Assembly (NCBI GenBank): GCA_944323035.1
Contig: CALUQY010000008.1
Span: forward strand, 23,696-87,695
Direction: 5' to 3'
Length of the DNA: 64,000 nt
Source: Candidatus Gastranaerophilales bacterium
GTDB taxonomy: Bacteria; Cyanobacteriota; Vampirovibrionia; Gastranaerophilales; Gastranaerophilaceae
The number at the start of each line of letters is the position of its first letter. Position 1 is the stretch's first letter. Made by a program: the position numbers and the translations under genes. The notes beneath the pieces were generated by a model that saw only the letters and a program-made list of their open reading frames with translations, made no database searches and had not been told where the DNA came from. This document shows, piece by piece, positions 1 through 7,430 of this stretch.

Positions 1-307
1 AATTGAAAACTTTGAAAATGTTCTGAATTACAAGGGAAATGAATGGGTTTACTTCTACTTAGCAGAAGCCTATGAGGCCAATAATGAAATAGATAAAGCT
101 ATTTCAAACTACCTGAAAGCAATTACGCACAAATCAGATTTTATTCCGGCATACAAAAAGGTCGCGATTTTATTTCTTGCACGCGGCGACAGAGAAGACG
201 CCATTGAATATTTTGAAGACTACATGTCAATGGATATCGCAGAAGAAGAAAAGAAAAAAATCAGTGAACTTGTAGAGAGAATCAAAAAGACAAATGTTGA
301 AAGATAA
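1..307 (+). CDS. C-terminal end of a TPR-repeat protein (5' partial)
   Basis: The reading frame is open from the window edge (codons at 2, 5, 8...) to TAA at 305-307, giving about 101 residues. It contains a recognisable tetratricopeptide unit (YFYLAEAYEANNEIDKAIS and a following helix pair with AILFLARGDREDAIEYFEDY), and ends in a charged tail. TPR units build protein-protein interaction scaffolds; nothing more specific can be said because the N-terminus is missing. The stop overlaps the start of dprA by 14 nt, so the two are probably cotranscribed. Confidence 0.75.
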   Translation, partial: IENFENVLNYKGNEWVYFYLAEAYEANNEIDKAISNYLKAITHKSDFIPAYKKVAILFLARGDREDAIEYFEDYMSMDIAEEEKKKISELVERIKKTNVER

Positions 308-1433
308 GAACAATAGCACAACGTCATTTCCCAATTTGCCGTCCGACAGGTACTACTGGATAGCGTTTTCATCAATAGAGAGTATAGACAGTGCTTTTAT
401 TCTGCGTCTGTACAATTATTTCGGCGACATTGAAACCGCTTATAATGCACCTGAGCGGGAGTTTAAAAACATTGACGGACTGAGTGTTAAAAAAGCGCAA
501 AATTTCGTAGATGCACGCAAAAATCTTGATATTGAAAAAGTTTTTAACGGGGTTGAAAAGCGTAGTATAGGATTTTTAACATTTGAGGATGAAAATTACC
601 CCCAGATGCTGAAAGAGATATACAACCCGCCTGCGGTTCTATATTATAAAGGTGATTTGAGCCGGATTAATTTCAATAAAACTTTAGCGGTCGTGGGTTC
701 CAGAAAATCTTCAACTTATGCAAAAGACGCACTGAAACTTATACTTTCAGGTTTGAAAAATACCGACATAACAATTGTATCAGGTCTTGCGGCCGGGATT
801 GACACAGCAGCGCATAACCTCGCAATTGAATTCGGGCTTAAAACCGTAGGTGTTATCGCAAGCGGCTTTGACTACACCTATCCGGCGTCAAACAAAAAAC
901 TTTATGAAGAGATTGAAGCCGAACACGGTGTGATTTTTAGCGAATACTACCCGACATTTGAGCCGTTAAAATACAGATTCCCGCAGCGCAACAGAATTGT
1001 TTCCGGTCTTTCCTCCGGAACCCTTGTCGCAGAAGCCTCCCTAAAAAGCGGAGCTTTGATTACGGCAAACCTGACTTTAGAACAGGGCAGAGAATTAATG
1101 TGTATTCCCGGCATGATTACGAACCCGAATACACAGGGTATCTATAAACTGCTTAAAAACGGGGCAGCACTTGTAACTGAGGCAAACGACATCTTAAATA
1201 CTCTGGGCTGGAAAGTTCAAAAACAACAGAATTTGGATTTAAAATCAACATTAGAATTAAGCGAAGAAGAAACAAAAGTTTTATCACACCTTGAAGTAGA
1301 AGAAAAAAACTTTGACGAACTTCAAACGCTTACAAACATGGATGTCGAAACACTTTTAACTAACTTGACATTGTTAGAACTAAAAGGCATAATAAAAAAA
1401 ATCGACGGCGACAGATATAAAAGAGAGGTTTAA
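294..1433 (+). CDS. dprA: DNA processing protein DprA
   Basis: 379 aa, the usual length. DprA (Smf) binds incoming single-stranded DNA during natural transformation and loads RecA. Visible parts: an N-terminal helical/SAM-like region (1-90); the Rossmann-like DprA core with GSRKSS at 135-140, SGLAAGIDTAAH at 163-174 and a RNRIVSGLS segment; and a C-terminal winged-helix domain at about 320-376 ending in a GIIKK...Y wing. It overlaps the preceding TPR gene by 14 nt and lies 5 nt before topA, a dprA-topA order common in bacteria. No other competence gene is in the window. Start taken as ATG 294; ATG-distal alternatives were not better supported. Confidence 0.95.
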   Translation: MLKDKNNSTTSFPNLPSDRYYWIAFSSIESIDSAFILRLYNYFGDIETAYNAPEREFKNIDGLSVKKAQNFVDARKNLDIEKVFNGVEKRSIGFLTFEDENYPQMLKEIYNPPAVLYYKGDLSRINFNKTLAVVGSRKSSTYAKDALKLILSGLKNTDITIVSGLAAGIDTAAHNLAIEFGLKTVGVIASGFDYTYPASNKKLYEEIEAEHGVIFSEYYPTFEPLKYRFPQRNRIVSGLSSGTLVAEASLKSGALITANLTLEQGRELMCIPGMITNPNTQGIYKLLKNGAALVTEANDILNTLGWKVQKQQNLDLKSTLELSEEETKVLSHLEVEEKNFDELQTLTNMDVETLLTNLTLLELKGIIKKIDGDRYKREV

Positions 1434-1438
1434 TTAAA

Positions 1439-3739
1439 GTGGTGCAAAAAGCCGAAACAAAATCAACAGCGAAAAAAGAAAAAGCTTTATTAATAGTCGA
1501 GTCACCGGCAAAATCCAAAACAATCAAGAAAATTCTCGGCGACAGCTACCAGATAGAAGCCAGCTACGGGCATGTACGGAATTTACCGACAAATACCCTC
1601 GGATTTGACGTTAACAACAACTTTAAACCGACTTTTGAAATAATTCCGGAGAAAAAAGCTGTTGTAAAAAAATTAAATGAACTTGCAAAAAAAGCTGATA
1701 AAGTTTACCTTGCGTCCGACCCTGACCGCGAAGGAGAAGCTATAGCCTGGCATGTCCGCCAGCTTCTGGATGTGCCGGAAGATAAGGTCTACAGAATTGA
1801 ATTTAACGAAATCACGCCAAAAGCGGTAAAATATGCCGTTGAGCATTCACGCGCAATAAATATGGATATGGTTCAGGCACAGCAGACAAGACAAATTCTC
1901 GATAAACTTGTAGGCTACAAGTTAAGCCCAATTCTCTGGCAAAAGCTCGGCAACCGCCACCTTTCAGCCGGCCGTGTTCAATCTGTTGCGCTCAGAATGA
2001 TTTGCGAAAGAGAAGAAGAAATTGAAGCTTTCGTACCTGTAGAATACTGGACTATCGCAGCCGATCTTGCCAAAGAAAGCGGAGAACTTTTCAGCGCGGA
2101 ACTTACCAAATACAAAGATAAAAAAATTGAAATTCCAAATAAAGAAGCCGCTGACAAAATCGTTGAATATCTGACAAATTTTAAAGGCTATGAGGTTTCA
2201 AAGGTTACGAATAAAGAAACAAAGCGTAAACCGACAGCACCTTTTATTACCTCAACCCTTCAGCGTGAAGCCAGCTCAAAACTCGGCTACGGCGTTCAAA
2301 AAACAATGCAGATTGCACAAAAATTATATGAAGGTATTGAACTTGAAAACGGTTCCGTCGGTTTGATTACCTATATGAGAACCGACAGCGTCCGCGTGTC
2401 AGATGACGCGCAGGCGGCAGCAAAAGATTTTATTATAAACAACTACGGCGAAAAATATTACCCTGAGACCCCGAACATTTACGCAAAAGGTAAACAAAAT
2501 GTTCAGGATGCCCACGAAGCAATCCGTCCTTCCTACCCTGAACGAACTCCTGACAGCATCAAGCAATATCTTTCAAATGAGCAGTACAGACTTTACAAAC
2601 TCATCTGGAACAAATTTATGTCCTCACAAATGTCCAACGCCGTTGTTGCAAACAAAGCTGTTGAGATTTCGGCAGGCGACTACACACTTAGAACCAGCAC
2701 CAGCAAGATTATGTTTGACGGTTTCTTAAAGCTTTACAATGACGCGGAAGAGGATGATGCGGATTCAAAAAACAAAATGCCGGATTTGAACAAAGGCGAC
2801 AAACTGGAGTTAAAAAAAGTTAACCCTAAACAACACTTCACCCAGCCGCCGCCAAGATATTCAGAAGCAACACTTGTAAAAGCACTTGAAGAATACGGCA
2901 TCGGGCGCCCTTCTACGTATGCTTCAATTATCACAAAAATCCAGACCAGAGGCTATGTTGAAAAACTGGAAAAAGCCCTTGCACCGACCCTACTCGGTCG
3001 AACTGTCTGCAAACAGCTTGTACAGCAGTTTACAGAAGTTATGGATTATAAATTCACCGCCGGCATGGAAACAAAACTGGATAAAATCGCAGAAAAAAAA
3101 GCGGTCTGGAATAAAGTCCTGCAGGAATTTTATGACGGATTTATGCCGGTAGTTGCAGAAGCCCAGAAAGATACCGGAAGAATTACAATAGAAACAAAAG
3201 TAACCTGTCCTAACTGCGGACGTCCTATGGCGCTTCGCACCAGCCGATTCGGCCAGCAATTCCTCGGCTGCACCGGATATCCCGAATGCAAAACAATTCT
3301 TTCACTTAACGCGATTTCTGATATGGAAGCTCACGGACAGCCGGCAAATGAGCCGGCAACACTCGACGAAAAATGCGAAAAATGCGGCGGAAATCTTATT
3401 TTAAAAACCGGCCCTTACGGCAAATACACTGAGTGCACCCAATGCAAAGACCGTAAACCTTACCGCAAATCAACCGGCGTTAAATGCCCTAAATGCGGAG
3501 AAGGCGTTATTATTGAAAAAAAATCCAAACGCGGACTTGTTTTCTACGGATGCAACAGGTATCCAAACTGTGACTTCACGCTCTGGAACGAGCCTACCGG
3601 CGATGTTTGTCCGGAATGCGGTTCGTTAATCGTCAAAAAGCCGTCTAAAAAAGGTACAATCATTGCCTGCTCAAATAAAGACTGCCACCACAAACAAGAA
3701 TTAATCCCTAACGAACCGGAAGGAGATGGAAATGCTTAG
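1439..3739 (+). CDS. topA: DNA topoisomerase I
   Basis: 766 aa type IA topoisomerase that relaxes negative supercoils. The N-terminal TOPRIM domain starts with LLIVESPAKSKTI and has the metal-binding DPDREGEAIAWH. The catalytic tyrosine is Tyr312 in the YMRTDS motif. The last about 180 residues hold four CxxC...C zinc-ribbon units (for example CPNCG...CTGYPEC and CPKCG...CNRYPNC), which bind single-stranded DNA. The start is GTG at 1439, immediately followed by a second GTG; either could be used, since the purine-rich dprA end supplies only a weak ribosome site. Operon with dprA and aroE. Confidence 0.96.
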   Translation: MVQKAETKSTAKKEKALLIVESPAKSKTIKKILGDSYQIEASYGHVRNLPTNTLGFDVNNNFKPTFEIIPEKKAVVKKLNELAKKADKVYLASDPDREGEAIAWHVRQLLDVPEDKVYRIEFNEITPKAVKYAVEHSRAINMDMVQAQQTRQILDKLVGYKLSPILWQKLGNRHLSAGRVQSVALRMICEREEEIEAFVPVEYWTIAADLAKESGELFSAELTKYKDKKIEIPNKEAADKIVEYLTNFKGYEVSKVTNKETKRKPTAPFITSTLQREASSKLGYGVQKTMQIAQKLYEGIELENGSVGLITYMRTDSVRVSDDAQAAAKDFIINNYGEKYYPETPNIYAKGKQNVQDAHEAIRPSYPERTPDSIKQYLSNEQYRLYKLIWNKFMSSQMSNAVVANKAVEISAGDYTLRTSTSKIMFDGFLKLYNDAEEDDADSKNKMPDLNKGDKLELKKVNPKQHFTQPPPRYSEATLVKALEEYGIGRPSTYASIITKIQTRGYVEKLEKALAPTLLGRTVCKQLVQQFTEVMDYKFTAGMETKLDKIAEKKAVWNKVLQEFYDGFMPVVAEAQKDTGRITIETKVTCPNCGRPMALRTSRFGQQFLGCTGYPECKTILSLNAISDMEAHGQPANEPATLDEKCEKCGGNLILKTGPYGKYTECTQCKDRKPYRKSTGVKCPKCGEGVIIEKKSKRGLVFYGCNRYPNCDFTLWNEPTGDVCPECGSLIVKKPSKKGTIIACSNKDCHHKQELIPNEPEGDGNA

Positions 3740-4589
3740 ATTCGCAATTTTAGGCTACCCGATAGGCCATTCCGTTTCACCGCAAATTCACAAAGCCGGA
3801 TTTGCAAGCCTCGGCATTGACGCGGATTACGAAATCCTTGAAACAGCACCGGAAAACCTTATTGAAAGAATAGATTTCCTCAAAAAAGAAGGCTACGCCG
3901 GCGTTAATGTAACAATTCCGCTGAAAGTAAAAATCGCAATGTTTGTGGAAGAAGTCGACAAAAACGCAGACCTTGCAGGCGCTATAAATACAATAAAAAT
4001 TAATGCTGATAAAAGTTTAAGCGGGTTCAACACAGATATTACAGGCTTCAAATCCGCACTTACCTGCCCTCTTCAAGGTAAAGAAATTACAATCCTCGGT
4101 ACCGGCGGCGCCGCAAGAGCCGTAACGGTTGCCTGCACTGAACTCGGCGTAAAAAAAGTTAATTTCTACACACGAAACATCCCGAACGCACTTGAATTCG
4201 TAAAATTCTTCCGCGAACTCGCACCGCAAATCGAATTTACGCTGAATCAGATTGAAACCCTCAAAGAGCTTCCGACAACGGATCTGCTTGTAAACACCAC
4301 CCCGATAGGAATGAAAGGGCATTCCGCAGATTCTACACCCGTAAATAAAAAAGTTCTGACAACACTGCCAAAACACGCGGCCGTTTACGATATAGTATAC
4401 AATCCGACAGAAACGATTTTGCTTGAAGATGCTCATCACCTCGGACTCCAAACAATAAGCGGACTTGATATGCTTGTTGCACAGGCCGTCGCAGCACAAA
4501 AAATCTGGTTTGGCGCAACCCCTGACTTTGAAAAAATGAAACTGGCAGGCGAACGCGCACTTGCCAGCTACCACATTGATTATATGTAA
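3732..4589 (+). CDS. aroE: Shikimate dehydrogenase (NADP+)
   Basis: About 285 aa. Reduces 3-dehydroshikimate to shikimate in the chorismate pathway. Motifs: GYPIGHSVSPQIH near the N-terminus (substrate binding), NVTIPLK with the catalytic Lys, NTDITGF, and the NADP-binding GTGGAARAV. ATG at 3726 would extend by two residues, but the strong Shine-Dalgarno GGAAGGAG (3718-3725) directly abuts it, so ATG 3732 with a 6-nt spacing is preferred. The gene overlaps the end of topA, so translation is likely coupled. No other aro gene lies nearby. Confidence 0.93.
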   Translation: MLRFAILGYPIGHSVSPQIHKAGFASLGIDADYEILETAPENLIERIDFLKKEGYAGVNVTIPLKVKIAMFVEEVDKNADLAGAINTIKINADKSLSGFNTDITGFKSALTCPLQGKEITILGTGGAARAVTVACTELGVKKVNFYTRNIPNALEFVKFFRELAPQIEFTLNQIETLKELPTTDLLVNTTPIGMKGHSADSTPVNKKVLTTLPKHAAVYDIVYNPTETILLEDAHHLGLQTISGLDMLVAQAVAAQKIWFGATPDFEKMKLAGERALASYHIDYM

Positions 4590-4590
4590 T

Positions 4591-4628
4591 CTATCTATTG
4601 ACAGATAGCCGCTCTCAAGTGCTATAAT
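4591..4628 (+). promoter_or_regulatory. Promoter with 19-bp spacer and dyad, ahead of the flavin reductase gene
   Basis: TTGACA at 4598-4603 and TATAAT at 4623-4628 (within TGCTATAAT, an extended -10) are separated by 19 bp. CTATCT (4591-4596) and AGATAG (4603-4608) form a perfect 6-bp dyad over the -35 box, and TTGACAG / CTCTCAA (4598-4604 and 4612-4618) form a second imperfect one centred in the spacer. A long spacer plus dyad suggests a regulated promoter; the regulator is unknown. Confidence 0.6.
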
Positions 4629-4649
4629 AATCCTGAAACGGAGGTCATT

Positions 4650-5282
4650 ATGAAAGTTTTACTTGTAAACAGCTCGCCGCACAAAAACGGCTGCACATAT
4701 ACTGCTCTTGAAGAAATCGCACGAACTCTCAATGAAGAAGGTATCGACTCAGAATTTTTCCAAATCGGTTTAAACGCTGCACCTTGCCGGGCGTGCGGCG
4801 CGTGTACAAAACTTAAACGCTGCGTAATAAATGACGATAGAGTTAATGAATTTTTAGACATTGCAGAAAAATGTGACGGATTTATTATAGGCTCCCCTGT
4901 CCACTATGCCTCAGCAAGCGGACTTATAACCAGCTTTATGGATAGAGCGTTCTTTGCAGCCTACAGAGCCGGAAAAAATATTTTCGAGCACAAACCCGGA
5001 ACTGCCATTGTAAGTGCCAGAAGAGCAGGTACAACAGCAACACTTGATCAGTTAAACAAATATTTTACAATAACACAGATGCCAATAATCTCCGGCCGGT
5101 ATTGGAATATGGTTCACGGAAACACCCCGGAAGAAGTAAGGCAGGATAAAGAAGGGATGCAGAATATGCGAATTGTCGCCCGCAATATGGCTTGGCATCT
5201 CAAATGCCGTGAAGCCGCCGAAAAAGCAGGTATAAAACCACCTGAAAGCGAAGAAACTATTTATACAAATTTCATAAGATAA
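4650..5282 (+). CDS. NAD(P)H-dependent FMN reductase / flavodoxin-like iron-sulfur flavoprotein
   Basis: 210 aa. The N-terminal beta strand and phosphate loop (LLVNSSPHKNGCTY, 4-17) and GSPVHYAS (81-88) are typical of flavodoxin-like NADPH-dependent FMN reductases. A cysteine cluster CRACGACTKLKRC at 46-58 is the signature of the iron-sulfur flavoprotein branch, in which a [4Fe-4S] cluster passes electrons to FMN; the spacing is suggestive rather than proof. ATG 4650 has a CGGAGG site 8-12 nt upstream. It has its own promoter and an intrinsic terminator, so it is a single-gene unit. Substrate unknown. Confidence 0.85.
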   Translation: MKVLLVNSSPHKNGCTYTALEEIARTLNEEGIDSEFFQIGLNAAPCRACGACTKLKRCVINDDRVNEFLDIAEKCDGFIIGSPVHYASASGLITSFMDRAFFAAYRAGKNIFEHKPGTAIVSARRAGTTATLDQLNKYFTITQMPIISGRYWNMVHGNTPEEVRQDKEGMQNMRIVARNMAWHLKCREAAEKAGIKPPESEETIYTNFIR

Positions 5283-5306
5283 AGAGGGCTTCTGCCCTCT
5301 TTTTTG
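5282..5306 (+). terminator. Intrinsic terminator after the flavin reductase gene
   Basis: AAGAGGGC - TTCT - GCCCTCTT hairpin followed by a run of T, starting at the stop codon. Confidence 0.9.
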
Positions 5307-5329
5307 CATTTTGTAGTAAAATTTCATAT

Positions 5330-5782
5330 ATGAAAATAATAAATATTGATAAAAACGGAAGAACAAAAAAGCTGATAACACAACTCCTCGAAGTATGGGA
5401 AAGTTCAGTGAAAGCAACACATCTATTTTTATCTGAAAAAGAAATAGAAAATATAAAAAAATATGTTCCGCAAGCATTAAAAGAAGTAGAACATTTAACC
5501 ATAATTTTGAATGAGAATAACAATCCTGTTGCATTTATGGGTATTGAAAACAATAAACTGGAAATGCTGTTCGTAAGTGCAGTTCAGAGAGGAAAAGGTT
5601 TTGGTACAAAACTAATTCAATATGGGATTAGGGAATATTCAATAAATGAATTAGCTGTCAACGAACAAAATCCAGAGGCCAAAGGCTTTTATGAACACAA
5701 TGGATTTCAGGTTTACAAAAGAACAGAAACCGATGAGCAGGGAAATCCTTATCCATTGTTGTACATGAAACCGGCTAGATAG
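5330..5782 (+). CDS. GNAT family N-acetyltransferase, YjaB-like
   Basis: 150 aa. The acetyl-CoA pyrophosphate-binding loop is RGKGFG at 87-92, followed by the NEQNPEAKGFYEHNGF segment that matches the YjaB-like branch (VNEQN...A.GFY...GF.V). The PYPLL ending is also shared with YjaB. YjaB-like enzymes acetylate amines, but the substrate is not known here. There is no Shine-Dalgarno; a TAAAAT box (5317-5322) ends 7 nt before ATG, so the mRNA may be leaderless. It converges with the next acetyltransferase gene, the two overlapping by 8 nt. Confidence 0.85.
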   Translation: MKIINIDKNGRTKKLITQLLEVWESSVKATHLFLSEKEIENIKKYVPQALKEVEHLTIILNENNNPVAFMGIENNKLEMLFVSAVQRGKGFGTKLIQYGIREYSINELAVNEQNPEAKGFYEHNGFQVYKRTETDEQGNPYPLLYMKPAR

Positions 5783-6212
5783 CCGGAGTATGAATAAAAG
5801 ATAATTTATAAATCAAATGTATCATATTTTTACCCCTAACATTTTTGATAAAATTTCCACAAATTTTCGCGTTCAAAATTTCTGCAAATTTTCGGGAAGC
5901 TATATTCTCTGGACGAATTTCAAAAATTACTTCTTTCAAATTTAAGGAATTAAACGCGTAATGTACTAAAGCTCTGGCTGCTTCTGTTGCCAGTCCCCTG
6001 TGCCAATATTCTTTTTTTAAGATATATCCAATTTCGTAGTATTTATGTCCGTTGATTAAATCAGGCATCAGTGCAGCCTGTCCAAGAATCTTTCCCGAGT
6101 TATTTTCAACCATTAAAAAATACCCGAGATTATACTTTTTATAAAGCTCTAAATTCTTCTCAATCCAATTTTGAACATCTTTATTAGAGAAATCATATTC
6201 CCAGGCATACAT
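5775..6212 (-). CDS. RimJ/RimL-type GNAT acetyltransferase, 5' end altered by a repeat
   Basis: 145 aa from the first ATG (6212). Acetyl-CoA loop HRGLATEAARALVHYAF and ENIASRKFAEILNAK are classic RimJ/RimL-type features (N-terminal or small-molecule acetylation). The family normally begins with about 25 more residues (a TERL..R..T..D..EL segment). These are still present in frame upstream: SDRYITQDDFEELRTILQDKE is readable from about 6276 to 6213, but immediately before it lies a dispersed repeat (6272-6388), which seems to have replaced the original start. The repeat itself is open in the same frame up to about 6389 but offers no good start. The gene may use the internal ATG 6212, a non-ATG start in the repeat, or be decaying. 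Confidence 0.7.
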   Translation of the reverse strand: MYAWEYDFSNKDVQNWIEKNLELYKKYNLGYFLMVENNSGKILGQAALMPDLINGHKYYEIGYILKKEYWHRGLATEAARALVHYAFNSLNLKEVIFEIRPENIASRKFAEILNAKICGNFIKNVRGKNMIHLIYKLSFIHTPAI

Positions 6213-6271
6213 AACCTCTTTATCCTGCAGTATAGTCCTTAATTCTTCAAAATCATCTTGAGTTATATATC

Positions 6272-6388
6272 TGTCCGAGAAAGGCTCGCGATAAGGAACG
6301 TGAGCGAGCCTTTTGAGTGGCGTATTAGACAGCGCAGCCGCTAACGGCTCGCGGTTCAGCGAGGCGGTGCGGCGGAGAACTGCTTTAT
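6272..6388 (+). repeat. Dispersed element type I, copy 1
   Basis: About 116 bp beginning TGTCCGAGAAAGGCTCGCG and ending GGCGGAGAACTGCTTTA, with internal palindromic GC-rich segments in an AT-rich region. A near-identical copy in opposite orientation lies at 32117-32232, and partial copies at 30353-30418 and 40182-40293. It abuts the truncated 5' end of the acetyltransferase gene. Confidence 0.85.
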
Positions 6389-6439
6389 TTTAGAATAAAT
6401 CTATCCGTTTTTAAAAATATATTAGACATAAAAACCATT

Positions 6440-6946
6440 TCATACAGAATCTCTCCGCATACAAGTTTGCCGCCAAGGTGTTAGTCTTGGAATCCAGCGA
6501 GGAACATTCTTTTTATATTCAGTATATTTATCCTGAAATCGTTCTGCCAAATGTTTTTCTTCAGACAAAGGAAAATATATGCAGTTTATTAAGAAAAATA
6601 CTCCCAGCCACCAGAGTAATTGATTGGCTCCGGTCAGGAAATATTCCCCTGCGAGCATTAACAATACACCGGATATCATCGGATTCCTAACATAACGATA
6701 AGGGCCCTCTACAATTAGATGTTTTGTAGGATTCCACGGTGCCGGTGTACCTTTACCTATTCGAGCAAATAATACCATAGTCCAGATAGCTAATAAGCTC
6801 CCTGCTAAAAATAAGCCTATACCAACAATAAGAAAACCAAACGGCTGCGATTTATATTGATACTTTGTAAAATACAATATTAGTAAAGGTATTATTACCA
6901 GTACATTAAATGGTAATATTAGTAATGCTTTTATCCAACTTAACAT
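6440..6946 (-). CDS. Membrane methyltransferase of the isoprenylcysteine/phospholipid methyltransferase type
   Basis: 168 aa integral membrane protein with about four hydrophobic segments (roughly 5-26, 36-60, 90-107, 110-128). The diagnostic motif GPYRYVRNP is at 81-89, followed by the downstream E-x-x...RF..KYTEYKKNVPRWIPR signature of the ICMT/PEMT family, which uses S-adenosylmethionine at the membrane face. Bacterial members methylate diverse or unknown acceptors, so no substrate is assigned. Single gene on the minus strand; start ATG 6946, preceded by a GGGG that is too close to be an ideal ribosome site. Confidence 0.8.
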   Translation of the reverse strand: MLSWIKALLILPFNVLVIIPLLILYFTKYQYKSQPFGFLIVGIGLFLAGSLLAIWTMVLFARIGKGTPAPWNPTKHLIVEGPYRYVRNPMISGVLLMLAGEYFLTGANQLLWWLGVFFLINCIYFPLSEEKHLAERFQDKYTEYKKNVPRWIPRLTPWRQTCMRRDSV

Positions 6947-7065
6947 ACCCCAATATATAACATATTAATTAAATTTTGTAAATAACGGTTTCAATTTGAT
7001 GCCCCTCGCAAACAGGGCTTAAATACTAAAATAGAGCCTCATCATAGAGACTCTAAAAAGTTAAA

Positions 7066-7147
7066 TGTCGACGGCGAGACTTGAACTCGCAAGGATTTCT
7101 CCACACGCCCCTCAAACGTGCGCGTATACCGATTCCGCCACGCCGAC
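7066..7147 (-). tRNA. tRNA-Leu(GAG)
   Basis: Reads on the minus strand from GTCGGCGTGGCGG. Acceptor GTCGGCG pairs with CGTCGAC (one G-U); anticodon stem CACGT/GCGTG encloses the loop TTGAGGG, anticodon GAG; the long variable arm expected of tRNA-Leu is present; T-arm GCGAG-TTCAAGT-CTCGC. Discriminator is A at 7066 and CCA is not encoded. Confidence 0.95.
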
Positions 7148-7289
7148 TTACAATCTTATTTAATTTTCAACGATTAGTGAGTGTCACTTGTGGCGGAGAG
7201 CTGCGCTCCCTCTCGAAAAACGATACTCAATCGTTTTTCTCGGCACAGTGCCACGCCGACTTACAATCTTATTTAATTTTCAACGATTA
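7137..7289 (+). repeat. 40-bp direct repeats at the tRNA-Leu 5' end bracketing a repeat fragment
   Basis: A 40-bp sequence (7137-7176) that includes the first 11 nt of the tRNA-Leu(GAG) gene plus its upstream flank recurs exactly at 7250-7289. The 73 bp between them include GGCGGAGAGCTGC and a CTCGAAAAACGAT...ATCGTTTTTCTCGG hairpin resembling dispersed element type I. It looks like an insertion that duplicated its target, or a duplication across the tRNA end. Confidence 0.85.
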
Positions 7290-7363
7290 TATTAGAAATC
7301 AATGACTTAACTTTATCGTCATGATTTATACTATCACGGACATAACTAAAACGCAATCTTTAC

Positions 7364-7392
7364 TTGAAAAAAATTTTTTCTTACCATATACT
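7364..7392 (+). promoter_or_regulatory. Promoter for typA
   Basis: TTGAAA (7364-7369), 17-bp spacer, TATACT (7387-7392), 38 nt before the ATG. Confidence 0.7.
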
Positions 7393-7430
7393 TAATGTAA
7401 GATTTACACTTTAAAGAATGGTGGATTTTT

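Noticed and set aside
2499..3259. Several open frames of 66-89 codons inside topA
   Set aside because: They overlap a well-supported essential gene in other frames, have no ribosome site and no domain sense.
7081..7305. 74-codon plus-strand frame over the tRNA-Leu(GAG)
   Set aside because: It covers the tRNA antisense and a repeat; not a gene.
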